From: an uncultured bacterium
GTDB taxonomy: Bacteria; Bacillota_I; Bacilli_A; RFN20; CAG-826
NCBI GenBank assembly: GCA_949297305.1
Contig: CASFSG010000016.1
Coordinates: 1 to 48,564, forward strand
Direction: 5' to 3'
DNA: 48,564 nt
The position numbers and the translations under genes were made by a program. This document shows positions 9,038-18,553 of the stretch, in pieces; within the stretch, counting starts at the first letter, position 1, and the number at the start of each line of letters is the position of its first letter. A model generated the notes under the pieces. That model did no database searches. It was not told the origin of the DNA and saw only the letters and a program-made list of their open reading frames with translations.

Positions 9038-9129
9038 AAAACGGCTATAGTCAATAGTTAAAATAATCTAAAAGCAGAAAAAAATTAAAATATAAATGTA
9101 GAATGAAATAATTAACAAGGAGGACTTAT

Positions 9130-12084
9130 ATGTTTAAATTATTACTCATTCCAATCCTTAGTTTAACCATGATGAACACCTCACTGTTTGTTCGAGAGAG
9201 CGTTGATGTTTCTACCCTTAATGCGAATGAAATGTGGGGAGGTTGGGGACATAATACTTCCTTCACGGAAGATGGTCTTTTAGCTCTTTCACCTGGCCAT
9301 GACACGGTTGGTGATAACGCTTGGCAATATAAGACGGTATTACCAGGTGTTGGTGTTAGAACTAATAGCACGAATTATACTCAAAATTTTTCTTTGAATA
9401 ATAATGAAACAATCTCCTTTGAATTTTCTCTTAATATGTTTGACACTAGCGGCAATGATAATGTCATTGGGACGCATACCGATGCAAATAATCCAAACGA
9501 TATTTATTATTTAGATATTTATGTTCACGATCGAACTAATGATGCCCAATTAGCGTTACTTCGCATCTTTACCGAAAGTGGTTCAAAATTAAACGGCAAT
9601 CACTCATCTGCCTTATATGGAAGTGGTTGGGATCAACAATTATCATCATCTTATTGGTTGATGGGCGATGCCACTTTAGATAGTAGTTTCTATATTCAAT
9701 TTGATAAGGATAATCTATTTTCTAGTTATGCAGGAGGACAAGAAGGTATAGTTCCTTTATTTGATTTAAACAGTGATTTAGCTAAAACAATTAAAAATAA
9801 TTTAACTAATGTCGATGAAATTATTTTTAAAATTGCCCCTAATAATGGCTGGAATAAAGAAGCTTCTTTATATTTAAAATCAATTAATGGTCAAAAGCTA
9901 AATAGCGTAGATGGTGCAATTAGTGATAATGTTGCCCCAACCTTTAACGCTATATCATTACCATCCTCTTTAAGTATTAATAATCCTCAAACTTTAGAAA
10001 TTTCAGCGCACGATGTTTTAAGCGAAGTGCGTTATGAAATTGAATATAATGGCGTTAGAAACGAGGGTTTAACCTTCACTCCTAATAAAGTTGGTGCTGA
10101 TAGTGTTTTAGTTTATGCACTTGATAGCTCAAACAACGAAAGTTCTTATCTTTATAATTTTGAAGGTATTAATGTTATACCTGCTCCAACTTTTACTTCT
10201 TTGCCAACAATTAACGACGCAAAGTACAATTATTATGACAATATTGTGATAGATGCTCCATCAATTGAAGATGTTACTGGTGTGGCAGTAATTACTTTAA
10301 GTTATGGCTTAACTAGTGAAGAAACGAGAAATACTTTAAATATGGACATCAATCGACAATTCGTTATCAACATTGACAAAGAATTTGTTTTTGGTGAATA
10401 TGAATTCGTTTTTCTTGCTACTAATAGTGGTGGCACTTCCACTAGTGAACCGATTATTGTAAATATCTCGTTAGCAGATATTAATTTAGTCGATTTCATT
10501 GATGTCGGTGAGGCAGACATCATCCTAGATTATGCCGATTATGGCTTAAGAGCTAAGACTCGCACTAATTATCAATATTTAACTTTAGGTCGCGTCGATT
10601 TAGCTGATGAACAATCCCTCACCTTTGTCATCCCCTTTTCTTTAAGCGATGGTTCATCTAACAACATTCAATGTTTTGAATGGCAACTTGTGAATATTAA
10701 CGATCCGCAATACTACATTAGTTATCGCATGTGGACCGATCAAACAAGCACTAATTTTGATGCGCCTACCAACGTTTTAATTTCAACACCTAGTGGTATA
10801 AACGATATTACTAATTGTGGGTGGCGTAGTTATGGTCAAAACCCCGCTTATCGCGAAGTGACATTCGTTTTTGATCCAAATAGTTCGGCTTATTTCCATT
10901 CCTACGATAATAGCAATGTGTTAGTTCCAGCCCTTGGGGTGGATAATGCGATGGCTACATTCTTTAATGATGCTCCATCTTCTTATTATGAAGCGCGCGT
11001 TTGCGGTATGAACACTAGTTTAGGTGATGGACCATTATCGACAACCTTCGAATATGGTGTCGTTTCTTTCAGTGGTCAAAATTATAGGAACACTAACGGG
11101 GTAATTGATAACATCAATGATCCAATTGTCAAATTGAGCGGACCTAGTGAATGCGAAGTCAATCAAACAGTTAACATTAATTATTTCTATGATGATTACA
11201 CCGCTTTAGATGAAGATTTGGAAGTGAGTTTAAATGTTACTAATCCTCAAGGAGAAAAGATAGCACAAGATTTATCGCCTATTGGTTTATTGACTTTAAC
11301 TACGACAGAAATGGGAACTTATCTAGTTGAGCTAGATGTCAAAGGGGCAAGCGGTAATATTATACATCGCGAACTAAGCATTACTGTTAAACAAGAAAGG
11401 AATCCAATTGAAATCACGCTTAATGGTGAATATCCTACTTCTTTAAATGTTGGCGATTCGATTACGATTTTAGAAGCGACATATTCTGCTCATGCAAATA
11501 TGGATAAATCGACCATCACCATCATCGATATGAATAATGGGGAAATAAATGTTGATGTAGGTGATACTTTTACTTTTACTATCCCTGGGTTATATACGAT
11601 TCGCTATTTCGCTAGCGACGATGCCTTACCAGAAAACAACACTGCGACATTAGATATTCGTATTAATGTTTTAGATGTAACTAAACCGGTTGTAACGACC
11701 GATTTGTTAGATACTTATAATTTAGGTGAGGAAGTAACAATTACGATAATAGCGACCGATGAAACTGAACTTAGTTATCGCGTAATTATCATTTCTCCTT
11801 CTGGCACTCGCAAGGAATATACTAGCAATGTCATCACATTAACTTTCAATGAAATAGGAGAATATTCGATTCATATTACCGTTACCGATTTATACGATAA
11901 TGTCACACCGATTGATGACACATTTAATGTTATTGATAATCGTATTGCTCCAAGTGATCCTCCGTCAGCTAATGATGATCATACCGGTCTTATTATCGGC
12001 TTATCGGTTGCTGGTGGTGTCGTTCTTTTAAGTGGGGCGGCTGCATTAGTTATCGTTTTAATAAAGAAAAAGAAAGGGAGATAA
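9130..12084 (+). CDS. Large secreted, membrane-anchored multi-domain surface protein (paralogue B)
   Basis: This 984-residue protein is not recognised by name. A signal peptide (about residues 1-20) leads into a module (35-270) paralogous to the protein at 7474. It shares the GGW motif, SSFYIQFDKDNLFSSY and the SINGQ ending. Next come an immunoglobulin-like repeat (about 275-350), a further beta domain (355-450), a second lectin-sized region (about 455-675, with aromatic and Asn-rich segments), and three or more PKD/cadherin-like immunoglobulin repeats (680-940). The C-terminus has a linker, one membrane helix (about 955-977) and a KKKKGR tail. AAGGAGG lies 7 bases before the ATG. As the first gene of the operon, 4 bases before a glycosidase lipoprotein gene, it is probably a glycan-binding surface scaffold; that role is inferred from context. 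Confidence 0.75.
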   Translation: MFKLLLIPILSLTMMNTSLFVRESVDVSTLNANEMWGGWGHNTSFTEDGLLALSPGHDTVGDNAWQYKTVLPGVGVRTNSTNYTQNFSLNNNETISFEFSLNMFDTSGNDNVIGTHTDANNPNDIYYLDIYVHDRTNDAQLALLRIFTESGSKLNGNHSSALYGSGWDQQLSSSYWLMGDATLDSSFYIQFDKDNLFSSYAGGQEGIVPLFDLNSDLAKTIKNNLTNVDEIIFKIAPNNGWNKEASLYLKSINGQKLNSVDGAISDNVAPTFNAISLPSSLSINNPQTLEISAHDVLSEVRYEIEYNGVRNEGLTFTPNKVGADSVLVYALDSSNNESSYLYNFEGINVIPAPTFTSLPTINDAKYNYYDNIVIDAPSIEDVTGVAVITLSYGLTSEETRNTLNMDINRQFVINIDKEFVFGEYEFVFLATNSGGTSTSEPIIVNISLADINLVDFIDVGEADIILDYADYGLRAKTRTNYQYLTLGRVDLADEQSLTFVIPFSLSDGSSNNIQCFEWQLVNINDPQYYISYRMWTDQTSTNFDAPTNVLISTPSGINDITNCGWRSYGQNPAYREVTFVFDPNSSAYFHSYDNSNVLVPALGVDNAMATFFNDAPSSYYEARVCGMNTSLGDGPLSTTFEYGVVSFSGQNYRNTNGVIDNINDPIVKLSGPSECEVNQTVNINYFYDDYTALDEDLEVSLNVTNPQGEKIAQDLSPIGLLTLTTTEMGTYLVELDVKGASGNIIHRELSITVKQERNPIEITLNGEYPTSLNVGDSITILEATYSAHANMDKSTITIIDMNNGEINVDVGDTFTFTIPGLYTIRYFASDDALPENNTATLDIRINVLDVTKPVVTTDLLDTYNLGEEVTITIIATDETELSYRVIIISPSGTRKEYTSNVITLTFNEIGEYSIHITVTDLYDNVTPIDDTFNVIDNRIAPSDPPSANDDHTGLIIGLSVAGGVVLLSGAAALVIVLIKKKKGR

Positions 12085-12088
12085 TTAA

Positions 12089-13825
12089 ATGAAATATTTA
12101 CGTTTAATGATGTCTTTAGTTGGTTTAAGTATGGTTTTAGGTAGTTGTAATGATACTTGTCCATCTTTAAATTGTGACACTGGTGGTGAAGAAATTTCAG
12201 TTATTAAACCTGTCGAATATGATGATCCATCTAAGAGCGAAGCTCTTTATCATGGTGAAGATGTCTTAGTTAGCCAGGTTGCTACTAGTCAAGATGGTGA
12301 TACTTATATTGAATATAATGGCGCGCCCTTTATTTATAATGGCATCCAAATTCGCACCGATGCTTTTATGAACACTGATAAATGGAGCATCGATGAAATT
12401 GAAATTTTATTTCAAACTGCTAAAGAATGCGGCTTTGACTTAGTGCAAATTCCCCTCGAATGGGCGGATATTGAAATTGCTAAAGATGTTTATGACTTTT
12501 ACTATTTATTTAAAATTTTAGAATATGCACGAAAATATGATTTAAGAATGGAACTGCTATGGTTTGGAACAAATATGTGCGGTGACACTCATTCATATAC
12601 TGTGCCTGATTATATTTTAAAAGATGGTAAAACTTATCCAAAATTCGACGCTCCTCGCACGGGTGAGTTCTGGTCATATTATGGCTTGATGTGGTATTTA
12701 GATTTTGACGATCCAGATTTGCTCATGCGCGAAGGCTTAGCGATTGAAAAATGTTTAGATTTTATTTATGAATATGACTCGACGCATGGCGGACATAAAT
12801 CGGTCATTGGTATGCAAATTCATAATGAACCAGATTGTTTCCCCCGTTGGCGCATTTTCACCGCTAATAAAGAAGTTAAAGATCCATTAACAGGTCAAAC
12901 ATTCACAAAAGAAGATGCCTTTAAAAATGTTTTAAATGCTTTGGATTATTTAGGTAAAGTGGTAAAAAATCATCCTTATAAGATTATTACTCGCGTCAAT
13001 TTTGCGACGATGACGCGCGGTGATCAAGATGGTGAAAGCAGTGGGATTTATTTAAGTAATGGCAACTTAGCAACAATCCGTGATTTCGTTAAAGACACTT
13101 TTGCTTTAGAAGGTATCGATATAATTGGTGATGATTGCTATGATGCGGTTATTAATGATGTCAAAGGCATTCAATTGATGTTAAAGGAACAATTAGCGGG
13201 CAATTATCCTCATATTGCCGAAAATGATGGCAATTATGCGAATACCCCTAGTTTATTGCTTACTAGTCAAGTTGTTAAAGCCGGCTATATTGTCTATGAA
13301 CTTGCCACCTCTATTTTCTTTAAGGCAAACAACGCTTCTGATATCGATCAAGGTATTTATTCAGTTAACGCCGATAAGACATTAACTGGCAAAGCCCATC
13401 AGGCGAATATCACAAAAATGTTAAAAGCAATTAAAGCGTGCAAAAATCCTCTAGTGTTAGCAAAACAAGGAAATGTTTTAGGATTTAATTTAATGTCTAC
13501 TAATCCACAAAACAATTTTGCCCAAACCATCAATAGTGAAAATGCTTCAATTACCTTTACTACTTCCACTGGTGCTTTAGGTTATGTTTGTGATTATGAC
13601 AATTCTTTATATGCTTATTTCTTAGGCGATTGTTCCTTAGACATTTCCAATGTGACAGTCAGTGCGATTAGTGTTGGCGATTATAGTGGAGAAGAATTTA
13701 TCTCGACGACAACACTTAACGCTACTAGCAATATTAATATCACTGCAAATCAATTATATAAAATAGATTATCGTGATGTTAAGTCTCCTTTAATTAGTAA
13801 CGCTCTTGAAGCGATAGGAGGTTAA
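12089..13825 (+). CDS. Clan GH-A glycoside hydrolase-like lipoprotein (beta-galactosidase GH35/GH42-like), intact active site
   Basis: The signal peptide ends in the lipobox LGSC, so the 578-residue product should be lipid-anchored on the outer face. A TIM barrel spans roughly residues 70-430. Strand-end motifs fit clan GH-A: IQIRTDAF near the start, LVQIPLEWADIE, the Asn-Glu pair in MQIHNEPD with acid/base Glu247, and PHIAEND with the likely nucleophile Glu378. A beta-rich C-terminal domain follows. It resembles GH35/GH42-type exo-beta-galactosidases most, but the exact family and substrate are uncertain. GGGAG lies ahead of the ATG and the next paralogue begins 2 bases after the last base of its stop. 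Near the mature N-terminus is a Cys-rich stretch (SCNDTCPSLNC) shared in style with the next protein. Confidence 0.8.
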   Translation: MKYLRLMMSLVGLSMVLGSCNDTCPSLNCDTGGEEISVIKPVEYDDPSKSEALYHGEDVLVSQVATSQDGDTYIEYNGAPFIYNGIQIRTDAFMNTDKWSIDEIEILFQTAKECGFDLVQIPLEWADIEIAKDVYDFYYLFKILEYARKYDLRMELLWFGTNMCGDTHSYTVPDYILKDGKTYPKFDAPRTGEFWSYYGLMWYLDFDDPDLLMREGLAIEKCLDFIYEYDSTHGGHKSVIGMQIHNEPDCFPRWRIFTANKEVKDPLTGQTFTKEDAFKNVLNALDYLGKVVKNHPYKIITRVNFATMTRGDQDGESSGIYLSNGNLATIRDFVKDTFALEGIDIIGDDCYDAVINDVKGIQLMLKEQLAGNYPHIAENDGNYANTPSLLLTSQVVKAGYIVYELATSIFFKANNASDIDQGIYSVNADKTLTGKAHQANITKMLKAIKACKNPLVLAKQGNVLGFNLMSTNPQNNFAQTINSENASITFTTSTGALGYVCDYDNSLYAYFLGDCSLDISNVTVSAISVGDYSGEEFISTTTLNATSNINITANQLYKIDYRDVKSPLISNALEAIGG

Positions 13826-13826
13826 A

Positions 13827-15470
13827 ATGAAAAGAAATTTTTTACTATTGATTAGTGCTTTATTTTTAGTTGGTTGCAATGAAACATGTCCAACTTGTCC
13901 CCCGTTAGCGGGCGATATCGTAATAACTAAACAAGAAGTCTATAGTGCCCCTTATACATCAATAGCTGCTGAAAAATCATATATCGTTAATCAAAACAAT
14001 CAACCGCAGTTAATTTTATCTTCTTTAATTAGAACTGATTTATTAAGAAACGCTGATTTTTTAGAATATAGCGAAATGGAAGACTATTTTGCTATCGCTA
14101 AAGAGACGGGTTTTAATACCGTCGATGTCGTCATTACTTGGGCGGAAGTTGAACCGCATCGCAACGAATATGATTTTTCTAGTATTGAAGCTTATTTAAA
14201 CTACGCGTTAAAATACGACTTAAAATTAAATGTTATTTGGTATGGTTCGCTTGTTGATGGCGAATCGCATGGGGCTAATATTCCCCAATATATCCAATCT
14301 AATCCTGATGTTTATCCGGTGTTATTAGATTTATTTGATGGTGCTTATTATGGTCGTTTTCGCATTTTAGATTGGGACGATCCTGATTTAATCGCCCGCG
14401 AAAGCAATGCGATATATTCTTTATTTAATTACGTTTATGATTGGACGAGTGAAAAAGAATATAAAGATCCAGTCATCATGGCTCAAATTGGACAAGGAGT
14501 CGACCGTTTTCATAAGTGGCGCATCTCCCAATACACTGTTCCGGGTATAGAAACTGAATTAATGACATTAGAGGAAGCATTAGCGATGACTAATACCTAC
14601 TTAAATGAACTAGCAAAAGCCGTCAAATATTCGCGTTATCGCCCTTTAACAAGAGCGGAATTCTGTGAACAAACTGGAGTCGTTAATTATGTTAGAGAAG
14701 TTTATGATTTAGAATATATCGACATTGTTGCGACGACTTATCTTCACGATATTTCAGCGGCAAGAAATGGCATTCGTTCTTTTGCTGATGAATTTGATGG
14801 CATGCCAGTTATCAATGCGGAAAACTGGGCGAACGATATCAATCATCGCATGACTTTAGCTAATATTGCTTTAGGGGCAGTTGGTTATACTGCTTATCAA
14901 TTATCTAATCCGGTTTATTTCCCAGAAAATCCTAATGGTGCACTTTATGAAAGATACGATTCCTCTAAGGCAACTTTAGAAGAAAAGTTCATTCCAATTG
15001 CTAATCGTGTGACTTATAGTAAGTCGGTTATGAATGCTTTAAATAATTTATACGTTCCATCTAGCAAGACCATCCGATCTAATTTTGCGGCCTTGGGTTA
15101 TGATAACCGCCTTACTAGCGATAACGAAAGCCAAAAAGTTTATCTAAGTAGCGGAGTCATGCTCGAATTTAATAAGCCGACCTCCTCGATTGCTTTTGTT
15201 ATGCATGAAGGGGATTATCTATATGCTTATTCTTTAAATGATGCTTCCATAACCTTCTCTAATTGCGCATTATTAAATGCTCAAAAGGGTCAATTTGATG
15301 GATATCAAACCTTTAGTGGTGAAGCTGTTAGTCTAGAAAATAACATCACATTAAATTTAAAAGGAGGAGAAACTTATCGTCTGCGAGTCACAAGCGTGAA
15401 TAATTTACCAAGTGCGAGTGAACTTCGCGAATTAAATTATTCTTCTACTTTAGATGCGATTAGGTCATAG
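13827..15470 (+). CDS. Clan GH-A glycosidase-like lipoprotein, apparent acid/base loss
   Basis: This 547-residue lipoprotein (lipobox LVGC, Cys-rich start GCNETCPTC) is a divergent paralogue of the gene just upstream and follows the same layout: signal, TIM barrel and beta-rich tail. Matching motifs include IRTDLLRNAD, VVITWAEVEPHRNEYDF, LDWDDPDL and FHKW. The segment aligned to the acid/base site reads AQIGQGVDRFHKW, so the Asn-Glu pair becomes Gln223-Gly224. The nucleophile position is kept as Glu332 in INAENWAND. It may be a non-catalytic glycan-binding relative, or may use another proton donor. An AGGAGG inside the end of the upstream gene drives its start. The frame is intact over its full length, which argues against simple decay. 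Confidence 0.75.
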   Translation: MKRNFLLLISALFLVGCNETCPTCPPLAGDIVITKQEVYSAPYTSIAAEKSYIVNQNNQPQLILSSLIRTDLLRNADFLEYSEMEDYFAIAKETGFNTVDVVITWAEVEPHRNEYDFSSIEAYLNYALKYDLKLNVIWYGSLVDGESHGANIPQYIQSNPDVYPVLLDLFDGAYYGRFRILDWDDPDLIARESNAIYSLFNYVYDWTSEKEYKDPVIMAQIGQGVDRFHKWRISQYTVPGIETELMTLEEALAMTNTYLNELAKAVKYSRYRPLTRAEFCEQTGVVNYVREVYDLEYIDIVATTYLHDISAARNGIRSFADEFDGMPVINAENWANDINHRMTLANIALGAVGYTAYQLSNPVYFPENPNGALYERYDSSKATLEEKFIPIANRVTYSKSVMNALNNLYVPSSKTIRSNFAALGYDNRLTSDNESQKVYLSSGVMLEFNKPTSSIAFVMHEGDYLYAYSLNDASITFSNCALLNAQKGQFDGYQTFSGEAVSLENNITLNLKGGETYRLRVTSVNNLPSASELRELNYSSTLDAIRS

Positions 15471-15472
15471 TT

Positions 15473-17158
15473 ATGCTTAAAGCTCATGTCAATTCGATTA
15501 TTAAATATGAACATAAAGTAGGCGAATATGTTTTAAGACACCGCCATGAAGTGTATGAATTAGTTTATTATGCGCGTGGTGAAGGTCTATTAACGATTGA
15601 AGGAGATGGTTACTCTTATCAAGAAGGAACCATTACCATTACTAAAAAAGGTGTCATTCACGATGAAACCACGAAAGTATACACTAAATGTATTATCGCC
15701 CTATTCGAACTTGACGAAGAAATTGATGACGATTTTATTTTGGTGAATTTAAACGATAAAGATCTAGTTGAAGTAAATCATATTTTTCAGCAAATCTTTG
15801 CTGAAGAAACAGCGGATTTACCATACAAAAAGAAGTTGATTAACAATTACTTCAACGTTATATTGACTTATATTTTTCGTGAGAAATATGCCTATCAAGC
15901 CGAAGAAAAAAGCTATTTATCTTTAAATAAAAGAGCGAAAGCTTTCATCAAAGAAAATTATAAACAAAATATTGATTTTGTCCTATTAGCCAAATCATAT
16001 GGTTATTCCTACTCGCGTTTTCGCCATATCTTTAAAGAAGAAAATAATATTTCTTTAAATTCTTATTTGATTAATTATCGCCTCGATATGGCAAAAGTAT
16101 TTTTGCAAAATAAAAAATACTCCGTTAAAGAAGTTGGTTATCAAGTCGGCTTTAAATCACCAAGTTATTTTAATGCCTCTTTTATTAAAAAATTTCATTT
16201 AACTCCATTAGAATTCCGTCGTTCAATTAAAGATGTCGTTGGAGTAGGGGTCGCTAAACTAAAAGGTTTAGAGACGATTATCTTTGATACTGATTTAGGA
16301 TATGATTGCGATGATGTTGGAGCGCTTGCCCTCTTAAATATCTTTAAAAATCGCAATTTTATCGATTTAAAAGCGATTATTCATTCCGCCAAAAATAATC
16401 AAGAGGCCGACAAAGCCATCTATGCGATTAATAAATATTATGGTAATAAAGACATTCCAATTGGTTTATCTAATATTCCTAACCCCACTTTAAATCAATT
16501 AAAAATTAATCCTTATCAAACTGCGTTAATCGATGAATTTTATCATGGTGAAAATATTATTAAGCACGATTCTTTAGATTTGCTCATTAAAACTTTAATC
16601 AACGCAGAAGATCAATCTATCACCATCTTAATTACTGGCTTTTTAACTAATGTCGTCGCTTTAATGAAAACGATAAAAGTAAGCGATAATTTAAGCGGTA
16701 GCGATTTAATTAAAAAGAAAGTTTATCGCTTTGTCATCATGGGTGGAGCGTTTAAAACTAGTCAACCAGAATTTAATATTTTAAGTGATTTAAACGCGAG
16801 CATCTATTTCTTTCAACATGTTGAAACACCGACATATTTATTAGATTATGATACTGGTGTGACAATCTTTACTGGTCAAAACATGATTGATTCAGTAAGT
16901 AAAAATCCCATTGGAGTCTCTTATTCTATCTGCAACGGGAAAGCGCGAGAATCTTGGGATCCTCTAACAGCTTTATTTGCGATTAATCACGATGACCACT
17001 TATTTACTTTATCAAAAAGTGGAAATGTTGAAATCGATCAAGAAGGTTATTCGACCTTTCAAGAAGATAAAAATGGCTTTGTCCGTTTAATTTTATTAAG
17101 AGAAACACCACAGATGGTGGAAAAAATTATCAATAAATATTGGGAGGAAAACAAATGA
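15473..17158 (+). CDS. AraC-type regulator fused to an inosine-uridine nucleoside hydrolase domain
   Basis: One uninterrupted 561-residue frame holds three domains. Residues 1-130 are an AraC-type cupin sensor (HRHEVYELVYYARGEG). Residues about 150-258 are a double-helix-turn-helix AraC DNA-binding domain (LAKSYGYSYSRFRHIFKEE, then VKEVGYQVGFKSPSYFNASF). Residues about 265-561 are a nucleoside N-ribohydrolase. The hydrolase keeps the calcium/ribose motif (FDTDLGYDCDDVGALALL, Asp272, 274, 278, 280, 281), a central PEFNILSDLNAS and the final ARESWDPLTA with Asp496, so it looks catalytically competent. The start is 2 bases after the glycosidase stop and the end overlaps the binding-protein gene (ATGA). 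It probably regulates this operon. Whether it cleaves or merely senses a nucleoside or ribosyl compound cannot be told from sequence. Confidence 0.88.
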   Translation: MLKAHVNSIIKYEHKVGEYVLRHRHEVYELVYYARGEGLLTIEGDGYSYQEGTITITKKGVIHDETTKVYTKCIIALFELDEEIDDDFILVNLNDKDLVEVNHIFQQIFAEETADLPYKKKLINNYFNVILTYIFREKYAYQAEEKSYLSLNKRAKAFIKENYKQNIDFVLLAKSYGYSYSRFRHIFKEENNISLNSYLINYRLDMAKVFLQNKKYSVKEVGYQVGFKSPSYFNASFIKKFHLTPLEFRRSIKDVVGVGVAKLKGLETIIFDTDLGYDCDDVGALALLNIFKNRNFIDLKAIIHSAKNNQEADKAIYAINKYYGNKDIPIGLSNIPNPTLNQLKINPYQTALIDEFYHGENIIKHDSLDLLIKTLINAEDQSITILITGFLTNVVALMKTIKVSDNLSGSDLIKKKVYRFVIMGGAFKTSQPEFNILSDLNASIYFFQHVETPTYLLDYDTGVTIFTGQNMIDSVSKNPIGVSYSICNGKARESWDPLTALFAINHDDHLFTLSKSGNVEIDQEGYSTFQEDKNGFVRLILLRETPQMVEKIINKYWEENK

Positions 17159-18552
17159 AGAAAAGACATTTGCAAGCATCATTATTAACGATTATTAGTT
17201 TATTGCTTTTAACTAGTTGCGACAATAACTCTAAACGCGATTATGTCATCCTTTATATTTGGGGCGATAATAGTGAAATTAGTAGTTATGAAAGTATCGC
17301 AAGTAGTTATCGAGAGTTAACTGGCACAGAGGTCCGCGTCATTCCGGCAACGGATAGCTACTACAATAGTTTAAATATTCAACTAGGTTCTTCAAAAAGT
17401 GCGCCTGATATCTTTTTTACTGAAGGCGGAGAATTTCCTAGTCACATCGCTAGTAACAAATTATTAAATTTGACGCCTTATATAGAGTCTGGTGCCTTAG
17501 ATATTAAAACTGCCTCTAATGACGATGGACAAATTGAGTTATGGGATATCAACGATTCCTATCGTTATGATGGTGATAGTATTGGCCAAGGCGATTATTA
17601 CGCTTTAATTAAAGACTGGTCACCAGATTTTGTCTTATGGTATAACAAAGGTCTTTTCGATCGTTATAACGAAGTAAATAATTACAAAGCTGGCGATGAA
17701 GGGTTTTTAGAATACCCTAGTGAAACTATTCCGATGAGCTGGGATGAATTTTATGATTTATCGAATAAATTTGTCGGATTAGATTTAGGTGGTGGCGTTA
17801 AGGTTAATTATGGCACGATGCTCGACCGCGTTCCTTATAAACATTTGATGGAGTGGATTCAAATGACTGGTAGTAGCACTTGGACAAGCGATGGAATGGA
17901 ATTTAATTATACTGATCCAGGCGTTAAAAAGGCCTTTGAATTCTTTATCAATTTGCAAAACGGCGAGAAGAAATCTTCCCCAATTATTGGTCCAACATCA
18001 ATTGGTAGTGGCGATTTATTTAGAAATGGTCAATTGCCATTTTGCTTTTATGGTAACTGGGCTTATTCAAATTATAATTGGGATACAATTGGTTTTGATT
18101 TTGGCTTATGCCCACCTCCAGTTCCCGCTAAAGAGAGCGGTGAAGCTCTCACTATCGAAGATACATATGCGACTAGTTGCGGAATGGTTGGTTTAGCCGT
18201 TTATCGTTCTTCCCCAGTCGTTGATAAGGCGGTAGACTTTTTAAATTATTATATGACAGTTGGCCAAGAATTTATGGCTGAAAAATCTTTTAATATTCCC
18301 GGTAATAAACTCGTTGCTAGTAGCGATGCTTTTATGGAAAACGAAGATGCAAATATTGCTTATATCAATGAGTTTTTTATGAACATCGCGACAAATTATA
18401 CCCACGAGATTGTTTATAATAAATATGTTTCCCAAGAGGCATTTGAAAATATTATTGGAATTTATCTAATCCCATATATTGAAAATCCTTCTAGCTCTAA
18501 TTTAGATAAAGTTTTAGAAAATATTCATAATGATTTAATGCTCGAAATTTAA
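17155..18552 (+). CDS. Sugar ABC transporter substrate-binding lipoprotein (family 1)
   Basis: The 465-residue product has a signal peptide with lipobox LLTSC and a mature start typical of MalE-like binding proteins (YVILYIWGDNSEISSYESIA). Family features include APDIFFTEGGEF, WYNKGLFDRY, PMSWDEFYDL and LPFCFYGNWAY. It would capture an oligosaccharide outside the cell and deliver it to the two permeases encoded next. The ATG at 17155 is chosen because GGAGG lies directly upstream and it overlaps the previous stop as ATGA. An in-frame TTG at 17140 would put the ribosome site inside the coding sequence. Aromatic residues are abundant, consistent with sugar stacking. The ligand is unknown. Confidence 0.92.
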   Translation: MKKRHLQASLLTIISLLLLTSCDNNSKRDYVILYIWGDNSEISSYESIASSYRELTGTEVRVIPATDSYYNSLNIQLGSSKSAPDIFFTEGGEFPSHIASNKLLNLTPYIESGALDIKTASNDDGQIELWDINDSYRYDGDSIGQGDYYALIKDWSPDFVLWYNKGLFDRYNEVNNYKAGDEGFLEYPSETIPMSWDEFYDLSNKFVGLDLGGGVKVNYGTMLDRVPYKHLMEWIQMTGSSTWTSDGMEFNYTDPGVKKAFEFFINLQNGEKKSSPIIGPTSIGSGDLFRNGQLPFCFYGNWAYSNYNWDTIGFDFGLCPPPVPAKESGEALTIEDTYATSCGMVGLAVYRSSPVVDKAVDFLNYYMTVGQEFMAEKSFNIPGNKLVASSDAFMENEDANIAYINEFFMNIATNYTHEIVYNKYVSQEAFENIIGIYLIPYIENPSSSNLDKVLENIHNDLMLEI

Positions 18553-18553
18553 A

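Noticed and set aside
17140-17154. TTG start for the binding-protein gene
   Set aside because: The TTG codon lies upstream of the GGAGG ribosome site, which would then be translated; the ATG at 17155 overlaps the previous stop as expected for a coupled gene.
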